The notes below the pieces were generated by a model. The model was not told the DNA's origin, did not search any database, and saw nothing but the letters and a program-made list of their open reading frames with translations. The position numbers and the translations under genes were made by a program. DNA of 49,038 bases from an uncultured Chlorobiaceae bacterium (GTDB lineage: Bacteria; Bacteroidota; Chlorobiia; Chlorobiales; Chlorobiaceae): contig CAIPYV010000119.1 of assembly GCA_903869365.1 (NCBI GenBank), positions 1 through 49,038 of the forward strand, written 5' to 3'. Every line of letters begins with the position of its first letter. The first letter of the stretch is position 1. This document shows, piece by piece, positions 20,117 to 27,894 of this stretch.

Positions 20117-20473
20117 TCAAACTTTGGGAGTACCGGTGGTTGAGTCGAGCCAGTTGAGATAGACAGGCAATCCGCCGGTTATTGGCAGCTTTATAATTTC
20201 AGGCACATCGTAGGGGTGGTACTCCTGAATATGCGCTTCAAGCTCGCTGTACCGAGCTTCTGTGGTCTTGATAGAGAGAGCAACCTCACTCTCTTTCTGC
20301 ATAGCTCCTTCCCACAGAAAAAAGCTTCTGATATCGGCCATCTGCACGCAGGCCGCAAGACGATTGTTCAAAATCCCGTCCGCAAGGTTTTCAGCTTCCT
20401 CCCGGTCAGGAGCGGTCGTAATAACCATGCAATACCCACTCTCCATACTCTCTCGAGCAATTGTAATGTTCAC
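20117..20473 (-). CDS. cutA: CutA-type divalent-ion tolerance protein
   Basis: This 118-residue protein belongs to the small trimeric CutA1 family, linked genetically to copper and other divalent metal tolerance; its biochemical role is unsettled. Family hallmarks are the opening strand YCMVITTAPDREEAENLAD, LAACVQ, the FFLWEG segment, EVALSIKT and HPYDVPEIIKLPI. The start is GTG within a GTGA overlap with the stop of the upstream peptidase gene, so its translation is likely coupled. Confidence 0.92.
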   Translation of the reverse strand: MNITIARESMESGYCMVITTAPDREEAENLADGILNNRLAACVQMADIRSFFLWEGAMQKESEVALSIKTTEARYSELEAHIQEYHPYDVPEIIKLPITGGLPVYLNWLDSTTGTPKV

Positions 20474-21564
20474 AAGACGATAAGCTCTTTACTACAACCC
20501 TGCAACGGATTAACACCATACGGGCCCATCACCACCGTATCCTCAATGCGCACTCCGAATTTTCCAGGAAGATAAATACCAGGCTCAATGGTAAAAACCA
20601 TATTCTCCTGCAGCACATGCTCCCCTTTGGGGCTGATCCGGGGCTCCTCATGCACCTCAAATCCGACACCGTGCCCAAGACCGTGGCCGAACTCTTCGCC
20701 GTAGCCATGAGCGTTGATGAAACCTCGAACCTCACGGTCAAGCTCTTTCGCGGTCATGCCACACCGCGCCGAAGTTATACCGAGCTCCTGCGCCTCTTTC
20801 ACAATTCGATAAACATTGCGGGCCTCTTTTGAAACATGACCAAGCGCAACAGTCCGTGTCTGATCGGAAGCATACCCTTCATAGATACATCCCATATCGA
20901 TCACAATCAACTCTCCCACCTTGAATAGAGCCATTGAAGGCTTGGCATGAGGCATGGCAGATCGAGGCCCCGCTGCCACAATAGGATCAAAAGAGTCTTT
21001 TTCTGCTCCAAACTTTTTATGCTGAAAAGAGATTTCGGCTGCAATATCAAGTTCCGTAGCAGACAGAGAGATCATTGGCAGCACTTTTTCAAACACAAGC
21101 TCGCTGATTTCAGCAGCACGACGCATTTTTACAAGTTCAGTTTCATGCTTGACCATTCTGAATTCATCGAAAAAAGTATTGACCGGTATTATCCGCTGTT
21201 TACCATGCAACTGTTCCATCAGTCGGGTAGCTTCATGCCAGGTGATATTATCCGACTGGAGAGCGACCGTTTCTCCGAGATGATACCGCCCAGACTCAAG
21301 CTCTGCCGCAAATCCATCAGCGGCAATAACCACTTCTACCACTTCAACCTCTCGCGCAGCTTGCTCCTTATATCGGAAATCAGTAAACAACCAGCTTTTT
21401 TCGCGCGTAACAATGAGTCTCCCGCTTGAACCGCTGAAGCCGGTCAACCACCTGATAACAGAAAGATCGGTAACAATACAGGCATCAAGTGCCCGACTCA
21501 TCATTTTCATGAGAACCATCCGCAGAGCTTCTTCCCTGAATGGTGATACCTGTTTACTCTTCAT
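20470..21564 (-). CDS. pepQ: Xaa-Pro aminopeptidase/dipeptidase (M24 family)
   Basis: This peptidase of about 364 residues cleaves bonds next to proline. The N-terminal creatinase-like domain (about 1-125) is followed by the pita-bread catalytic domain. The metal ligands are visible in order: two Asp in VIDMGCIYEGYASDQTRTV, His in GHGLGHGVGFEVHE, Glu in FTIEPGIYLP, and Glu in RIEDTVVMG. The ATG at 21564 is preferred to the TTG three codons earlier; neither has a clear ribosome site. The stop overlaps the cutA start by 4 nt. Whether it acts on dipeptides (PepQ) or longer peptides (PepP) cannot be decided from sequence alone. Confidence 0.9.
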   Translation of the reverse strand: MKSKQVSPFREEALRMVLMKMMSRALDACIVTDLSVIRWLTGFSGSSGRLIVTREKSWLFTDFRYKEQAAREVEVVEVVIAADGFAAELESGRYHLGETVALQSDNITWHEATRLMEQLHGKQRIIPVNTFFDEFRMVKHETELVKMRRAAEISELVFEKVLPMISLSATELDIAAEISFQHKKFGAEKDSFDPIVAAGPRSAMPHAKPSMALFKVGELIVIDMGCIYEGYASDQTRTVALGHVSKEARNVYRIVKEAQELGITSARCGMTAKELDREVRGFINAHGYGEEFGHGLGHGVGFEVHEEPRISPKGEHVLQENMVFTIEPGIYLPGKFGVRIEDTVVMGPYGVNPLQGCSKELIVL

Positions 21565-21685
21565 AAGATTCAATATATTTCTTCTATTTTCCGCCTATCG
21601 GTAATCGGCCTTTTACAATACAATCAATTCTTCTTATTATTTACATTTACGAATATTCGCACTTATTTTCCAATCAATACACTCC

Positions 21686-22741
21686 ATGCCGCAAAAAAAG
21701 TTACTGCAAAAGCTGCTTGCAGGAGAAAACTATTCACAAAAAGAGATGACATTCTGCATGAACAGCATTATGGATGGTCATTTTTCAGAGATAGTTATTG
21801 CAGCAATGCTCGCCCTCCTGCAGAAAAAAGGGGTGACCCCGCCCGAAGCTACCGGTGCATACTACAGTCTTATGGCAAAAGCAAACACAATCGTTCTTGA
21901 TGACGATGCTGTCGATACCTGCGGCACTGGAGGGGATCATGCAGGGACATTTAATATTTCAACGACGGCATCAATTATTGCCAACAGTGCCGGTGTCAAC
22001 ATTGCCAAACATGGAAACCGTTCAGTAACAAGCAGTTGCGGAAGTGCCGATGTTCTTGAAGCACTCGGATTTGCTATAGACCTTCCCCCTGAAGCCACAA
22101 AAGAGCTGTTTGAAAAGACAGGATTTGCCTTCCTCTTTGCACCACTCTATCATCCATCTATGAAAAAGGTAGCCCATATCCGCCGCGAACTGGGCATAAG
22201 AACTATTTTCAATATTCTCGGGCCCCTGATCAATCCTGCAGGAGCTAAACGACAGCTTGTCGGTGTTTTCAATCGGGAACTTATGGAACTCTATACTGAA
22301 GTACTGCTGCAGACAGGAACACGACACGCTATGGTTGTTCATGCAATGACTGAAGAGGGCATTGCACTTGATGAACCGAGTCTCAACGGGCCTACGGATA
22401 TTATTGAAATTCAGAACAGCTCTGTCACCCGGCATACGGTTTATCCCGAAGATTTTGGAATAACCCGACATGCACTGTCGGAGATACAGGGGGGAAACAG
22501 AGATGAAAACGCACGTATTATCCGCAATATTCTTGACGGCAGTGCTACCGCAGCTTACATAGATGCCGCTCTCTTCACCACGGCCATGACCTGTTATGTT
22601 TCAGGAACATCCCCCTGCATCAACGATGGCTTTATTTTGGCTAAAGAGGTTCTGGAAAGCGGTGATACCGAGAAAAAATTTAATGAGATTCTGAAAATAA
22701 ACGCTGAACTCTCTTCACAATACAGGCTCGCTGTAAACTAA
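21686..22741 (+). CDS. trpD: Anthranilate phosphoribosyltransferase
   Basis: This 351-residue enzyme attaches phosphoribose from PRPP to anthranilate, the second committed step of tryptophan synthesis. The PRPP-binding glycine loop is DTCGTGGD (residues 77-84), with NISTTAS and [21 protein letters not shown] after it, and [21 protein letters not shown] and LGPLINPAG further on. No other trp genes are nearby, so the pathway is dispersed here. It is followed after 40 nt by the chlorophyll synthase gene; cotranscription is possible but functionally unrelated. Confidence 0.96.
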   Translation: MPQKKLLQKLLAGENYSQKEMTFCMNSIMDGHFSEIVIAAMLALLQKKGVTPPEATGAYYSLMAKANTIVLDDDAVDTCGTGGDHAGTFNISTTASIIANSAGVNIAKHGNRSVTSSCGSADVLEALGFAIDLPPEATKELFEKTGFAFLFAPLYHPSMKKVAHIRRELGIRTIFNILGPLINPAGAKRQLVGVFNRELMELYTEVLLQTGTRHAMVVHAMTEEGIALDEPSLNGPTDIIEIQNSSVTRHTVYPEDFGITRHALSEIQGGNRDENARIIRNILDGSATAAYIDAALFTTAMTCYVSGTSPCINDGFILAKEVLESGDTEKKFNEILKINAELSSQYRLAVN

Positions 22742-22838
22742 ATTCTTATCTTTTTGTCAAAAAACTTGTATACTAACTGCCTTGTTTTACAGCCGAAGAA
22801 AGGATCATTACACCCATGAACGAACGCTAAACCCTGAT

Positions 22839-23801
22839 ATGCATCAAAGCATCAGCGACAAGCTTCGCTCCTCAGGAGTGAGCGATTCGAGACAAAAGGC
22901 CATCCAGAAGGCTCTGGAGAACGTCAACAAGCCAGGATTCAGGATCGAGCCATCTGCAATCCTGCCGCTCATGAAACCGGTCACCTGGTTTCCGCCCATG
23001 TGGGCTTTTGCCTGTGGTGTTGTATCGACAGGGGAAGGTATTGCCGCAAACTGGTCTATCCTCCTGAGGGGGATTCTTCTTGCAGGGCCTCTCATGTGCG
23101 CCATGTCGCAGACCATGAACGACTACTTTGACCGTGAGGTTGACGCTATCAATGAGCCTGATCGTCCAATCCCTGCCGGCAAAATATCAAAATCAGCCAG
23201 TTGGCTTATTACCTTTGCCCTTATTATTACAGGTTTTCTTGTCGCACTCTCCATTCACCCTTATGTTGTCGCCATTGCTTTCGTCGGTGTGCTCATGTCG
23301 CACGCCTACTCTGGTCCGCCAATCAGGGCAAAAAGAAACGGCTGGTTCGGCAACCTTATTGTCGGCCTTGCCTATGAAGGCGTCGCGTGGCTGACAGGCA
23401 GTTTTGCCATTACGCAAGGTATCCCTTCGCGGGAAACTATTGCCTTAGCCATTATTTTCTCACTTGGTGCACACGGCATCATGACACTCAATGACTTCAA
23501 ATCAGTCGTTGGCGACAATATCCGCAGGGTCGCCTCAATTCCAGTACAGCTCGGCGAAAAAAAGGCCGCGATACTTGCTGCTGTTTTTATGGACGTCGCG
23601 CAACTGGCCGCCATCACCATTCTCGTTTTCAAAGGTTCCATGACGACGATGATGATTGCCCTGATTCTTCTGGTCGCACAGCTTCCAATGCAGAAAATAC
23701 TTGTTGATAATCCAAGAGAAAAAGCCGTCTGGTACAACGCCTTCGGAACACTGCTCTATGTCATATCCATGATGGTTTGCGCTGTCGGCATCCGACCATG
23801 A
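22839..23801 (+). CDS. bchG: (Bacterio)chlorophyll synthase, UbiA family
   Basis: This polytopic membrane prenyltransferase esterifies (bacterio)chlorophyllide with an isoprenoid alcohol, the last step of pigment synthesis. The ATG at 22839 gives 320 residues; a TTG at 22782 would add 19. The first Asp-rich motif is SQTMNDYFDREVDAINEPDR, and the second is the region GIMTLNDFKSVVGDN. KPVTWFPPMWAFACGVV is the chlorophyll-synthase signature. About eight TM helices follow. Green sulfur bacteria have three such paralogues (BchG, ChlG, BchK, for BChl a, Chl a and antenna BChl). BchG is favoured from overall similarity to proteobacterial BchG, but ChlG cannot be excluded. Confidence 0.8.
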   Translation: MHQSISDKLRSSGVSDSRQKAIQKALENVNKPGFRIEPSAILPLMKPVTWFPPMWAFACGVVSTGEGIAANWSILLRGILLAGPLMCAMSQTMNDYFDREVDAINEPDRPIPAGKISKSASWLITFALIITGFLVALSIHPYVVAIAFVGVLMSHAYSGPPIRAKRNGWFGNLIVGLAYEGVAWLTGSFAITQGIPSRETIALAIIFSLGAHGIMTLNDFKSVVGDNIRRVASIPVQLGEKKAAILAAVFMDVAQLAAITILVFKGSMTTMMIALILLVAQLPMQKILVDNPREKAVWYNAFGTLLYVISMMVCAVGIRP

Positions 23802-23810
23802 AACAATAGG

Positions 23811-23839
23811 TTTCCAGTTTATCAAACTATTGTTATATT
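23811..23839 (+). promoter_or_regulatory. Candidate promoter for rpmB
   Basis: TTTCCA (23811-23816), a 17-nt spacer and TATATT (23834-23839) lie 35 nt before the rpmB start. Four of six -35 bases and five of six -10 bases match the housekeeping consensus. Confidence 0.45.
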
Positions 23840-23873
23840 CCAATTCGTTTTTTTAACACCAATTGATTGCACC

Positions 23874-24092
23874 ATGTCTAAAGTTTGTTTACTGACCGGC
23901 AAAAGACCTAAATACGGCAATACGGTATCCCATGCGAACAACCATGTCCGTACCCGTTTTGAGCCAAACCTCCATACCAAAAGAATCTGGATCGAAGAGG
24001 AAAAGCGGTTTGTAAAGGTAAAGCTTTCAGCTAAAGCCATGAAAATTATCGCTAAAACCGGAACTGCCGAACTTGCAAAACTGGTAAGGTAA
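23874..24092 (+). CDS. rpmB: 50S ribosomal protein L28
   Basis: This 72-residue basic protein of the large ribosomal subunit has the L28 signature [20 protein letters not shown] at the start and [14 protein letters not shown] in the middle. It lacks the zinc-ribbon cysteine pairs that some L28 forms have. It is not next to rpmG (L33), its frequent neighbour. A hairpin with a long T run closes the gene 46 nt downstream. Confidence 0.97.
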   Translation: MSKVCLLTGKRPKYGNTVSHANNHVRTRFEPNLHTKRIWIEEEKRFVKVKLSAKAMKIIAKTGTAELAKLVR

Positions 24093-24137
24093 GCAGAGAG
24101 GGTCACACCGGCTATAAAAGATTATTCACTATCTTAT

Positions 24138-24171
24138 AAAGGCTCAATCATTCATGGTTGAGCTTTTTTTT
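24138..24171 (+). terminator. Intrinsic terminator of rpmB, abutting rnhA
   Basis: The stem AAAGGCTCAA / TTGAGCTTTT (one G-U pair) with a 10-nt loop is followed by a continuous T run to 24171. The T run ends 5 nt before the rnhA start codon at 24176. Confidence 0.85.
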
Positions 24172-24175
24172 ATCG

Positions 24176-24616
24176 ATGAAAAAAAAAATAATCATCTACA
24201 CCGACGGGGCCTGCAGCGGCAACCCGGGAAAAGGCGGCTGGGGAGCACTCCTGATGTTTGGCTCTTCCATTCGTGAAATTTCAGGGTTCTCACCTGCAAC
24301 AACCAATAACCGCATGGAGCTCAGCGCAGCGATAGAAGCGCTCGAAGCACTCAAGGAACCATGCGAGGTTCACCTCTACAGTGACTCCAGCTATCTCGTC
24401 AACGCCATCAATGAGGGGTGGCTGAAACGATGGACAGCGAACAGCTGGAAAACATCAGCAAAAAAAAACGTAGAAAACATTGATCTGTGGCAAAAAATCC
24501 TGAAGTTACTTAGATTGCAGGACGTTACCTTCCATAAAGTAAAGGGCCACAGCGACAACCCATATAATAACCGCTGTGATGAGTTGGCCCGTCAGGCAAT
24601 CAAAAATAACTCCTAA
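24176..24616 (+). CDS. rnhA: Ribonuclease HI
   Basis: This 146-residue nuclease degrades the RNA strand of RNA-DNA hybrids. The catalytic residues fall at the E. coli positions: D10 (IYTDGACSGNPG), E48 (NNRMELSAAIEAL) and D70 (LYSDSSYLV), with H125 and D135 in GHSDNPYNNRCDELA. The frame stays open upstream into the rpmB terminator, but homology begins at the ATG at 24176. There is no room for a normal ribosome site, because the terminator T run lies directly upstream. Its own transcript must start within the hairpin or arise by readthrough. Confidence 0.95.
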   Translation: MKKKIIIYTDGACSGNPGKGGWGALLMFGSSIREISGFSPATTNNRMELSAAIEALEALKEPCEVHLYSDSSYLVNAINEGWLKRWTANSWKTSAKKNVENIDLWQKILKLLRLQDVTFHKVKGHSDNPYNNRCDELARQAIKNNS

Positions 24617-24627
24617 TCAGCTGAAGT

Positions 24628-25662
24628 ATGCCAAGGAATCCAGAACAGGAAGCAACACCCGAAAAACGCTCCCTGAAAAAAGGTGCAGGACTCCTCTTAT
24701 CAATCAGCGTTTTCAGTTTTCTCTGCTTTCTTGCCGTTGTTCTCTGGATCAACTACCCCAAAACCCGACTGCAGCCAGAACCCCTGAGTCCCGAGCTTAA
24801 AGCAATTGTTGATCACATTCCCGGAAAAACTGATGCACTGATCTACATCGGTCTTAAAGATATCCGTCAAAGCACTCTCTGGCAGAAAATCATTCCTGAT
24901 TCTCTGAAAAAAACTCCACTGTTCCAGGCAAAAGGCCAGCTCAACACGCTCATGAAAGCAGCCAGTATCAATCCCTCTCTCGACATTGATACGCTGCTGG
25001 TCAGTTTTAAACGCCATGGGTACAAAGAACAGGAATATCTTGGAATTGCCTGGGGTCCTTTTTCGCAAAAACTTCCACCATCCTTTCTTCTGAAACACAG
25101 CACTTCGACTGAAAAAATCGGTGGCTATCAATGTTATTCGCTCGACAGTACCCTCTGGCTCTGCCCGCTCAGCCCACGGAAAATAGCACTGTCAAACAAC
25201 AGAAAAATGCTGAAAGAGTTTCTTATCCCGGTCGGCAGCTTTTATCAGAGGGACTCACTCACTGCAGCACTTATCAACAAAGCCGTCTACAAATCACATC
25301 TCTGGTTTGCACTGCCGTCCGCGGTATGGACCATAGGGGCTCTTCAAAGCCTCACGTCAGCAAACGGGGATATAAAAACCCTGGGTAACCTGAACAGCAT
25401 CCAGAACCTTGCTCTCTCTGTAAAATTCAACAATGGAATTGAAGGGCAAAGCGAATGGGTCTATGCAAATCGAAAAAGTGCATATTTCGCCTCAACATTC
25501 CTGTGGGGGGCACTTAAACTTTCGGAACTTTCTGGAACGAGAACTGGCGGACAGACAAAACAACTGCTTAAAAATATCGAGATAGAGCAGAACCTTGAGT
25601 CAGTTCTCATTCATGCCAATCTGCCCATTGAACTCTTTCAGCACGCCAGGCAAAAAGAGTAA
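24628..25662 (+). CDS. Membrane-anchored protein of unknown function
   Basis: This 344-residue protein is not recognised. Its start lies 11 nt after rnhA. A basic N-terminus (residues 1-20) is followed by one TM helix (about 21-43, LLLSISVFSFLCFLAVVLW). A large extracytoplasmic region then opens with a Pro-rich linker and KAIVDHIPGKTDALIYIGLKD. Later parts include IGGYQCYSLDSTLWLCPLSP and an alternating-hydrophobic pattern suggesting beta structure. This arrangement is reminiscent of DUF3352-like periplasmic proteins, but the match is not firm. It is convergent with tilS, 11 nt apart. Nothing in the neighbourhood points to a role. Confidence 0.7.
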   Translation: MPRNPEQEATPEKRSLKKGAGLLLSISVFSFLCFLAVVLWINYPKTRLQPEPLSPELKAIVDHIPGKTDALIYIGLKDIRQSTLWQKIIPDSLKKTPLFQAKGQLNTLMKAASINPSLDIDTLLVSFKRHGYKEQEYLGIAWGPFSQKLPPSFLLKHSTSTEKIGGYQCYSLDSTLWLCPLSPRKIALSNNRKMLKEFLIPVGSFYQRDSLTAALINKAVYKSHLWFALPSAVWTIGALQSLTSANGDIKTLGNLNSIQNLALSVKFNNGIEGQSEWVYANRKSAYFASTFLWGALKLSELSGTRTGGQTKQLLKNIEIEQNLESVLIHANLPIELFQHARQKE

Positions 25663-25673
25663 CCTGCGGCAAC

Positions 25674-26654
25674 TCATGGGGTATCACGCATAAAGCACAG
25701 TGACGCCCCTTTCCTGAGCACCCGCAATTGCCGCCCGGCCATAATCATTTTTCCCGGCTGCCTATGCAAAAGATCAACCAGTTTCTGAAGCGTCTGATTG
25801 TCAACAGGGATATCCATATCCTGTAAGGCCCGCTTGAAAACCTCTTTCTGCTCAAAAGCCATAAGCCGTTGCAGAGCCTGAAGATCAAGCTCTCCGTCAG
25901 TGAGTGAAAGCCCCGGTTCTCGCTCAAGCAGGTTCTCAAAATAAAGCTCAAGAAACTCTTCGAGCTCCCCTGCCTGTTCCGACAGCCTCCGAAGCGATGG
26001 CATGAGTTTATGAGGAAAGCGCTCCTCAATCAGTGGAATGACACGGTTACGGATAAAATTCCTGTCATAGTCGTTGAGAAGATTGCTGGTATCCGTTTTA
26101 CTCTCAATGCCTTTTTCCTCCAGGTATGCGGTAAGAGCAACTTTAGGAAACAGGAGCATAGGTCTGATGATTTTACCATGAAGGGCTCGAATACCTTTTA
26201 ATCCAGGCAGAGAGACCCCTCGGAACAGATTAAAAAGAATTGTTTCGGCATTGTCATTGACATGATGGCCGGTTGCAATCCTGGTAAAACCCATCTCCTC
26301 CATCACCTTCTCAAAAAAAGTATATCGCAGAATTCTGGCGCTCTCCTCAACAGACTTTTTCCACTCCCCGGCATACCGCAGGGTATCACACCGCTCGACA
26401 AAACACTCCAGACCAAGTGAAAGGCAGTGATTCCGCACAAATTGTTCCTCAGCATCACTCTCCTCCCCCCGAAGCTGAAAGTTGCAGTGAGCAACGCCAA
26501 GTTCACAATGCAAAACAGGCTTTACCGCACAAAACAGTGAAAGCATAGCCATCGAATCCGGGCCTCCCGAAACAGCAACAAGCACCCGTTCACCCTCTTC
26601 TACGAGACGCCTTGTTCTAATCTGCTCAAGGAACTTTTTTTCGAACACATTCAC
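25674..26654 (-). CDS. tilS: tRNA(Ile)-lysidine synthase
   Basis: This 326-residue enzyme attaches lysine to C34 of the minor isoleucine tRNA so that it reads AUA instead of AUG; it is essential in bacteria. The N-type ATP pyrophosphatase loop is AVSGGPDSMAML, followed by AHCNFQLRGEESD and the conserved ATGHHVNDNAETILFNLFRG. The C-terminal domain is short, as in many non-enteric TilS. The frame opens with GTG at 26654, but a second GTG at 26648 has GAGGAA 6 nt upstream and may be the real start. No tRNA lies nearby. Confidence 0.94.
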   Translation of the reverse strand: MNVFEKKFLEQIRTRRLVEEGERVLVAVSGGPDSMAMLSLFCAVKPVLHCELGVAHCNFQLRGEESDAEEQFVRNHCLSLGLECFVERCDTLRYAGEWKKSVEESARILRYTFFEKVMEEMGFTRIATGHHVNDNAETILFNLFRGVSLPGLKGIRALHGKIIRPMLLFPKVALTAYLEEKGIESKTDTSNLLNDYDRNFIRNRVIPLIEERFPHKLMPSLRRLSEQAGELEEFLELYFENLLEREPGLSLTDGELDLQALQRLMAFEQKEVFKRALQDMDIPVDNQTLQKLVDLLHRQPGKMIMAGRQLRVLRKGASLCFMRDTP

Positions 26655-26815
26655 TTCCTCACCACTCCCCTTCCATACTGAACATTATCTTCAACGAAAT
26701 AATGCTGACCGGATTTAAAAAAAATCAAAAAAAAATTTACCATTCTTCTCATGTACAAGATAAATAATTATCATAGGTTGAGTTATCATAATAAACCGCA
26801 TAGAGACCAAAAGAG

Positions 26816-27454
26816 ATGTTCACTTCATACGGCTACAGCACCATGACAAAGGGTATTATCATGAGCCTTCTCATCAGCGCTGGCGCCCTGCTTTTCCCCT
26901 TTTGGCCCCGGACAGCGATTCTGCTTACCGCATGCTCCGCGATGCTTTTTACCCTCTATTTTTTCCGTGATCCAAACCGAAACGTTCCCGACGAAAAACG
27001 CACTGTTCTGGCACCTGCCGACGGAAAAGTCCTTCTTGTACAGCATCATGACCACAAGGGCAGCGGCATGCCTTCAACCCTGGTCAGTATCTTTATGTCA
27101 CCATTCAACGTCCATGTCAACCGTATACCGATCAGCGGAAAAGTGACACATCTTCAATACTGTCCCGGTAAGTTCCTTATGGCGTTCGACCCCCGAAGCA
27201 TGAAGAGTAATGAAAAAATGGAAATAGGCATTGACAATGGCGAAATCGAGGTTTTTTTCAATCAGGTATCTGGTTTTTTAGCAAGAAGAATCGTCTGCTC
27301 ACTCCATAACGGTGAAACGGTCATGTCCGGCAACAGGTTCGGTATGATCAAGTTTGGCTCAAGAGTCGATGTCATTCTTCCCGCTTCAGCCTCAGTTCAG
27401 GTTCAGCCCGGTCAGATAACCCGTGCCGGCGAAACCGTTCTTGCTCGATATTAA
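26816..27454 (+). CDS. psd: Phosphatidylserine decarboxylase (short, archaeal-type)
   Basis: This 212-residue pyruvoyl enzyme makes phosphatidylethanolamine from phosphatidylserine. Two hydrophobic segments near the N-terminus anchor it to the membrane (about 13-30 and 32-50). Family motifs are FRDPNRNVP, LAPADGKV, IFMSPFNVHVNR, and the self-cleavage site in IKFGSRVDVILP, where the Ser of Gly-Ser becomes the pyruvoyl group. The short form is shared with archaea and many bacteria; it lacks the long N-terminal region of E. coli Psd. The usual neighbour pssA is not in the window next to it; tatA follows instead. Confidence 0.93.
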   Translation: MFTSYGYSTMTKGIIMSLLISAGALLFPFWPRTAILLTACSAMLFTLYFFRDPNRNVPDEKRTVLAPADGKVLLVQHHDHKGSGMPSTLVSIFMSPFNVHVNRIPISGKVTHLQYCPGKFLMAFDPRSMKSNEKMEIGIDNGEIEVFFNQVSGFLARRIVCSLHNGETVMSGNRFGMIKFGSRVDVILPASASVQVQPGQITRAGETVLARY

Positions 27455-27566
27455 GCATGGAAAGAAAACCCTGTTTGCTCTGAAGAGTTGGTTTAAAAAA
27501 GCAGATTGCTTATATATCAAGCACGATATAGACTCTTCATCATTTTAATTCCCCGGAGGATCCACG

Positions 27567-27749
27567 ATGTTTGGAATAGGTGGACAGGAACTTTTGCTTA
27601 TTCTGGTTATTGTTTTGCTGTTGTTCGGTGCAAAAAAACTTCCAGAGCTTGCGAGGGGCATGGGAAAAGGAATCAAGGAGTTTAAAAAAGCTCAGAATGA
27701 AGATGAGGACGAGATTATCAACAAGGCTGATGAAAAGCCGAAAAAGTGA
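27567..27749 (+). CDS. tatA: Twin-arginine translocase subunit TatA/E
   Basis: This 60-residue pore-forming subunit of the Tat pathway exports folded proteins. It has the standard order: a short N-terminal TM helix ([12 protein letters not shown]), the hinge [14 protein letters not shown], an amphipathic helix ([10 protein letters not shown]), and an acidic-then-basic tail. The start has a strong GGAGG ribosome site 8 nt upstream. tatB/tatC are not adjacent. A strong hairpin ends the gene. Confidence 0.95.
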   Translation: MFGIGGQELLLILVIVLLLFGAKKLPELARGMGKGIKEFKKAQNEDEDEIINKADEKPKK

Positions 27750-27783
27750 CAATAACTCTGTTCTGATCAAGGATAACCTGCGT

Positions 27784-27809
27784 CAAAAAGCCCTCGACAG
27801 GGCTTTTTG
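27784..27809 (+). terminator. Intrinsic terminator of tatA
   Basis: A perfect 11-bp stem CAAAAAGCCCT / AGGGCTTTTTG with a CGAC tetraloop includes a run of five T in the descending arm. It begins 34 nt after the tatA stop. Confidence 0.9.
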
Positions 27810-27894
27810 TCTGATAATAACCAGTAAGGCTCCACTTCAGCTCTGTTGTTACCCTTATATTTTTTACTGAAAGTGCACACCAACATAACCGGCC

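Noticed and set aside
24158-24175. Upstream TTG start for rnhA
   Set aside because: The added residues are encoded by the rpmB terminator stem and T run, and homology begins at the ATG at 24176.
26768-26790. Fur-like or direct-repeat operator (two TTATCATA copies) before psd
   Set aside because: The region is simply AT-rich, the palindrome does not fit the Fur consensus, and psd is not an iron gene.
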